The position numbers and the translations under genes were made by a program. The notes beneath the pieces were generated by a model. It ran no database searches and was not told where the DNA came from. It saw nothing but the letters and a program-made list of their open reading frames with translations. 14,636 nt of DNA from NCBI GenBank assembly GCA_016209725.1, contig JACQVO010000119.1, positions 1 to 14,636 of the forward strand. The letters are read 5' to 3'. Of the stretch, positions 13,247 to 14,636 are shown one piece after another. Origin of the DNA: Candidatus Methylomirabilota bacterium. GTDB taxonomy: Bacteria > Methylomirabilota > Methylomirabilia > Methylomirabilales > 2-02-FULL-66-22. How positions within the stretch are numbered: position 1 is the first letter of the stretch; every line of letters begins with the position of its first letter.

Positions 13247-13288
13247 GGCCAGCCTCCAGCTTTCCCGGAATCCCCTCCCGCCTGTCGT

Positions 13289-13351
13289 GAGCCGAGTCGA
13301 CCCACCCGTGGCGAGCCGAGTCGAACCACGTCCTTCGACAGGCTCAGGACG
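13289..13351. repeat. Hairpin repeat and short direct repeat upstream of the UroD-family gene (locus C)
   Basis: A 17-base unit beginning GAGCCGAGTCGA occurs twice at a 24-base spacing (13289-13305 and 13313-13329), with one base changed. It abuts a hairpin with 6-base arms CGTCCT (13329-13334) and AGGACG (13346-13351) and an 11-base loop TCGACAGGCTC, the same loop as in locus B. This lies in the 151-base gap between the UroD-family gene and the lipoprotein gene, so those two genes may not share a transcript. Confidence 0.75.
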
Positions 13352-13397
13352 AGCGGTCAAATCCGCGGACGCGCAATCGCGATGATAATCCCCCGCC

Positions 13398-13925
13398 TCA
13401 GCGGGACCGATGCTTCGTCTCGGCGCAGACGTCTCGGGCCAAATGTCGCTGAAGTTGCGCGAAGAGGCGTGGGGCTCTGCCCGAAGGTCCTGCCAGCCCG
13501 GCCTCCATCTCCACATCGCTGAAGCGGTACTGGTAGTAAAGGTCGAACCGGGCCTCACTCCCGGCGGTCCGCAGGTCCATTCGGAACGGCGAGGTCTGGT
13601 TGGTGTGAATGAGGATGTCCTGGACCGCACCCCTCGCCTCGGCGACGACGCGATCCCGCCCATCCACCCCCACCAGTTCCAGTTCGAGAAACCTCACCTC
13701 CTGCGGCGACCACGGGTTCTGGGCCACTCCCTCGAAGCGCAGCAGGTTGGGCTCAGGCCGGGCGCAGTTCCAGTACAGCACAACATGGGAACTTGCGACC
13801 CGATGGGCATAGACGTCCGGCGGGTAGACCGAGGGCTGCCCTCCCCCAGACCGCGACCCCGCCATCGCGCCGCACGCCTGCAGGGTCACGACAAACAGGA
13901 CGAGCGTCAAGAAACGGAACGACAT
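13398..13925 (-). CDS. Predicted lipoprotein of unknown function
   Basis: A 175-residue protein starting MSFRFLTLVLFVVTLQAC: a short signal peptide ending in a lipobox (L-Q-A-C, lipidated Cys at 18) predicts anchoring in the inner or outer membrane. After a Gly/Ser linker the mature part is mostly beta strands (SHVVLYWNCARPEPNLLRFEG, then VRFLELELVGVDGRDRV, then FDLYYQYRF), like an immunoglobulin- or C2-type sandwich; no known family was recognised. A second Cys occurs in YWNCA and a third near the C terminus (DVCAE). GGGAGG six bases upstream fixes the start at 13925; an in-frame ATG at 13943 overlaps the stop of the upstream peptidase gene, so the two are probably translationally coupled. 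Confidence 0.85.
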   Translation of the reverse strand: MSFRFLTLVLFVVTLQACGAMAGSRSGGGQPSVYPPDVYAHRVASSHVVLYWNCARPEPNLLRFEGVAQNPWSPQEVRFLELELVGVDGRDRVVAEARGAVQDILIHTNQTSPFRMDLRTAGSEARFDLYYQYRFSDVEMEAGLAGPSGRAPRLFAQLQRHLARDVCAETKHRSR

Positions 13926-13942
13926 GGCAACCTCCCGATTCA

Positions 13943-14636
13943 TCAACCGCGCCGGTGAAGGTCGTTTCGAGATTCCCCGGCCGGGTTGGCTTGGCTCGCG
14001 TGGACCAGAGCCGCGACCTCCTCCACCGGCAGCGCATATCGTGTATTGCCGTCCCGGCCCACCACCGTCTCCGCCCCGCACAGCGAGTTGAGGATCGCTT
14101 CCTCGACGCACTCGACCACGGCGGGGAAGAGCCCAGCCATCGCCTTGGCCTCGTCGGCCAGTGCGGTTCGGGTCGTCACCAGCGAGGCCGGCGCGTGCTC
14201 GATCCGGTGCGCAGTGCTGAAGGCGATGACGAAATCGCCGCTGCCGTGCATGTGGTGGCTCCCCGTGCGGGCCAGGCCGACGGCCGCGCGCACGCACAGC
14301 CGCCGCAGTTGGCGGTCAGAGAGGGGCGCGTCCGTGGCCAGCACGATCATGATCGAGCCCTTCTCCTGGGTCGCCTGTGCCGGCGGGCCGGGCGGTTGCA
14401 GGCGCCGCCCCACCGGGACGCCGCAGATCACCAGATCCCGGGCGCGACCATAATTCGACTGCACCAACGCGCCGACCGTGAAGCCGCCCGCACCGGCCGG
14501 GACGACGCGACTGGCGGTCCCGATGCCGCCCTTCCAGCCAAAGCAACTGGTCCCCGTGCCGGCGCCCACCGCCCCTTCCGGCACGATCCCCGAGGCCGCG
14601 GCATCAATCGCCGCCCAGACGTGCTCGGCGCGGACG
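13943..14636 (-). CDS. P1/DmpA family aminopeptidase (L-aminopeptidase/D-esterase), 5' end outside window
   Basis: The frame is open to the right edge, so roughly the first third of the usual 350-residue protein is missing. DmpA-type enzymes are N-terminal nucleophile peptidases that cut themselves between Gly and Ser; the new N-terminal Ser is the catalytic residue. Here EGAVGAGTGTSCFGWKGGIG (14525-14578) is the family's conserved glycine block, and EKGSIMIVLATDAPLSDRQL carries the Gly-Ser cleavage site, with the Ser codon at 14354-14356. GLARTGSHHMHGSGDFVIAFSTA follows with the conserved G-S-G-D-F. The last part (LNSLCGAETVVGRDGNTRYALP) also matches the family. The stop overlaps the possible upstream ATG of the lipoprotein gene. 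Substrates range from D-amino-acid peptides and esters to beta-peptides, and the location may be periplasmic. Confidence 0.93.
   Translation of the reverse strand, partial: VRAEHVWAAIDAAASGIVPEGAVGAGTGTSCFGWKGGIGTASRVVPAGAGGFTVGALVQSNYGRARDLVICGVPVGRRLQPPGPPAQATQEKGSIMIVLATDAPLSDRQLRRLCVRAAVGLARTGSHHMHGSGDFVIAFSTAHRIEHAPASLVTTRTALADEAKAMAGLFPAVVECVEEAILNSLCGAETVVGRDGNTRYALPVEEVAALVHASQANPAGESRNDLHRRG

Noticed and set aside
13247..13663. Upstream extension of the UroD-family frame
   Set aside because: It runs through the repeat locus C and the lipoprotein gene; the family N terminus and Shine-Dalgarno fix the start at 13246.

Overview
This is a GC-rich bacterial chromosomal window (about two thirds G+C by eye) with densely packed genes. 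No rRNA, tRNA, CRISPR array, transposase, integrase or phage structural gene was seen. The organism is not identifiable from one gene. High G+C, a LarB/LarC pair, a UroD-family enzyme and short dispersed repeats with a GAGC(T/C)TGTCGA core fit an uncultured soil or subsurface lineage such as NC10/Rokubacteria or a deltaproteobacterium; this is an inference only.

Layout. (1) 1-583 (-): start of a DUF1445/UPF0317 (D-glutamate cyclase-like) gene cut by the window edge, divergent across a 320-base intergenic region from the next block. (2) 904-2753: a compact candidate restriction-modification module. A PD-(D/E)xK-like protein on + meets a beta-class DNA methyltransferase on - tail to tail, with stops overlapping by 9 bases. 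A 64-residue ribbon-helix-helix protein precedes the methyltransferase and has its own promoter, with a dyad over the -10. (3) 2952-6543 (+): larB, larC and a glutamate dehydrogenase gene. LarB and LarC make the nickel-pincer cofactor of lactate-racemase-type enzymes; larA and larE are not in the window. larC and gdh are 3 bases apart, while a 310-base block of repeats separates larB from larC and appears to have rewritten the LarB C terminus. (4) 6544-7698: accessory patch on -, with a BrnT/BrnA toxin-antitoxin operon with a perfect palindrome at its promoter, followed by a hypothetical gene with an HEPN-like R-x5-H motif and an unclear start. (5) 7786-14636 (-): nine co-directional genes, in transcription order a DmpA/P1-family peptidase (partial), lipoprotein, UroD-family protein, secreted cupin, a large nitroreductase-like protein of unknown function, a CigR-like secreted LPPGL-repeat protein, a 3-hydroxyisobutyrate-dehydrogenase-family oxidoreductase and a SAM methyltransferase. 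Several have strong Shine-Dalgarno sites. Repeats interrupt this run on both sides of the UroD-family gene, so it is probably several transcription units.

No clearly new multi-gene system is visible. The most interesting items are the restriction-modification module with an RHH protein in the controller position, the repeat family whose hairpin arms vary in compensated fashion around a fixed loop, and the repeat-derived tail on LarB.
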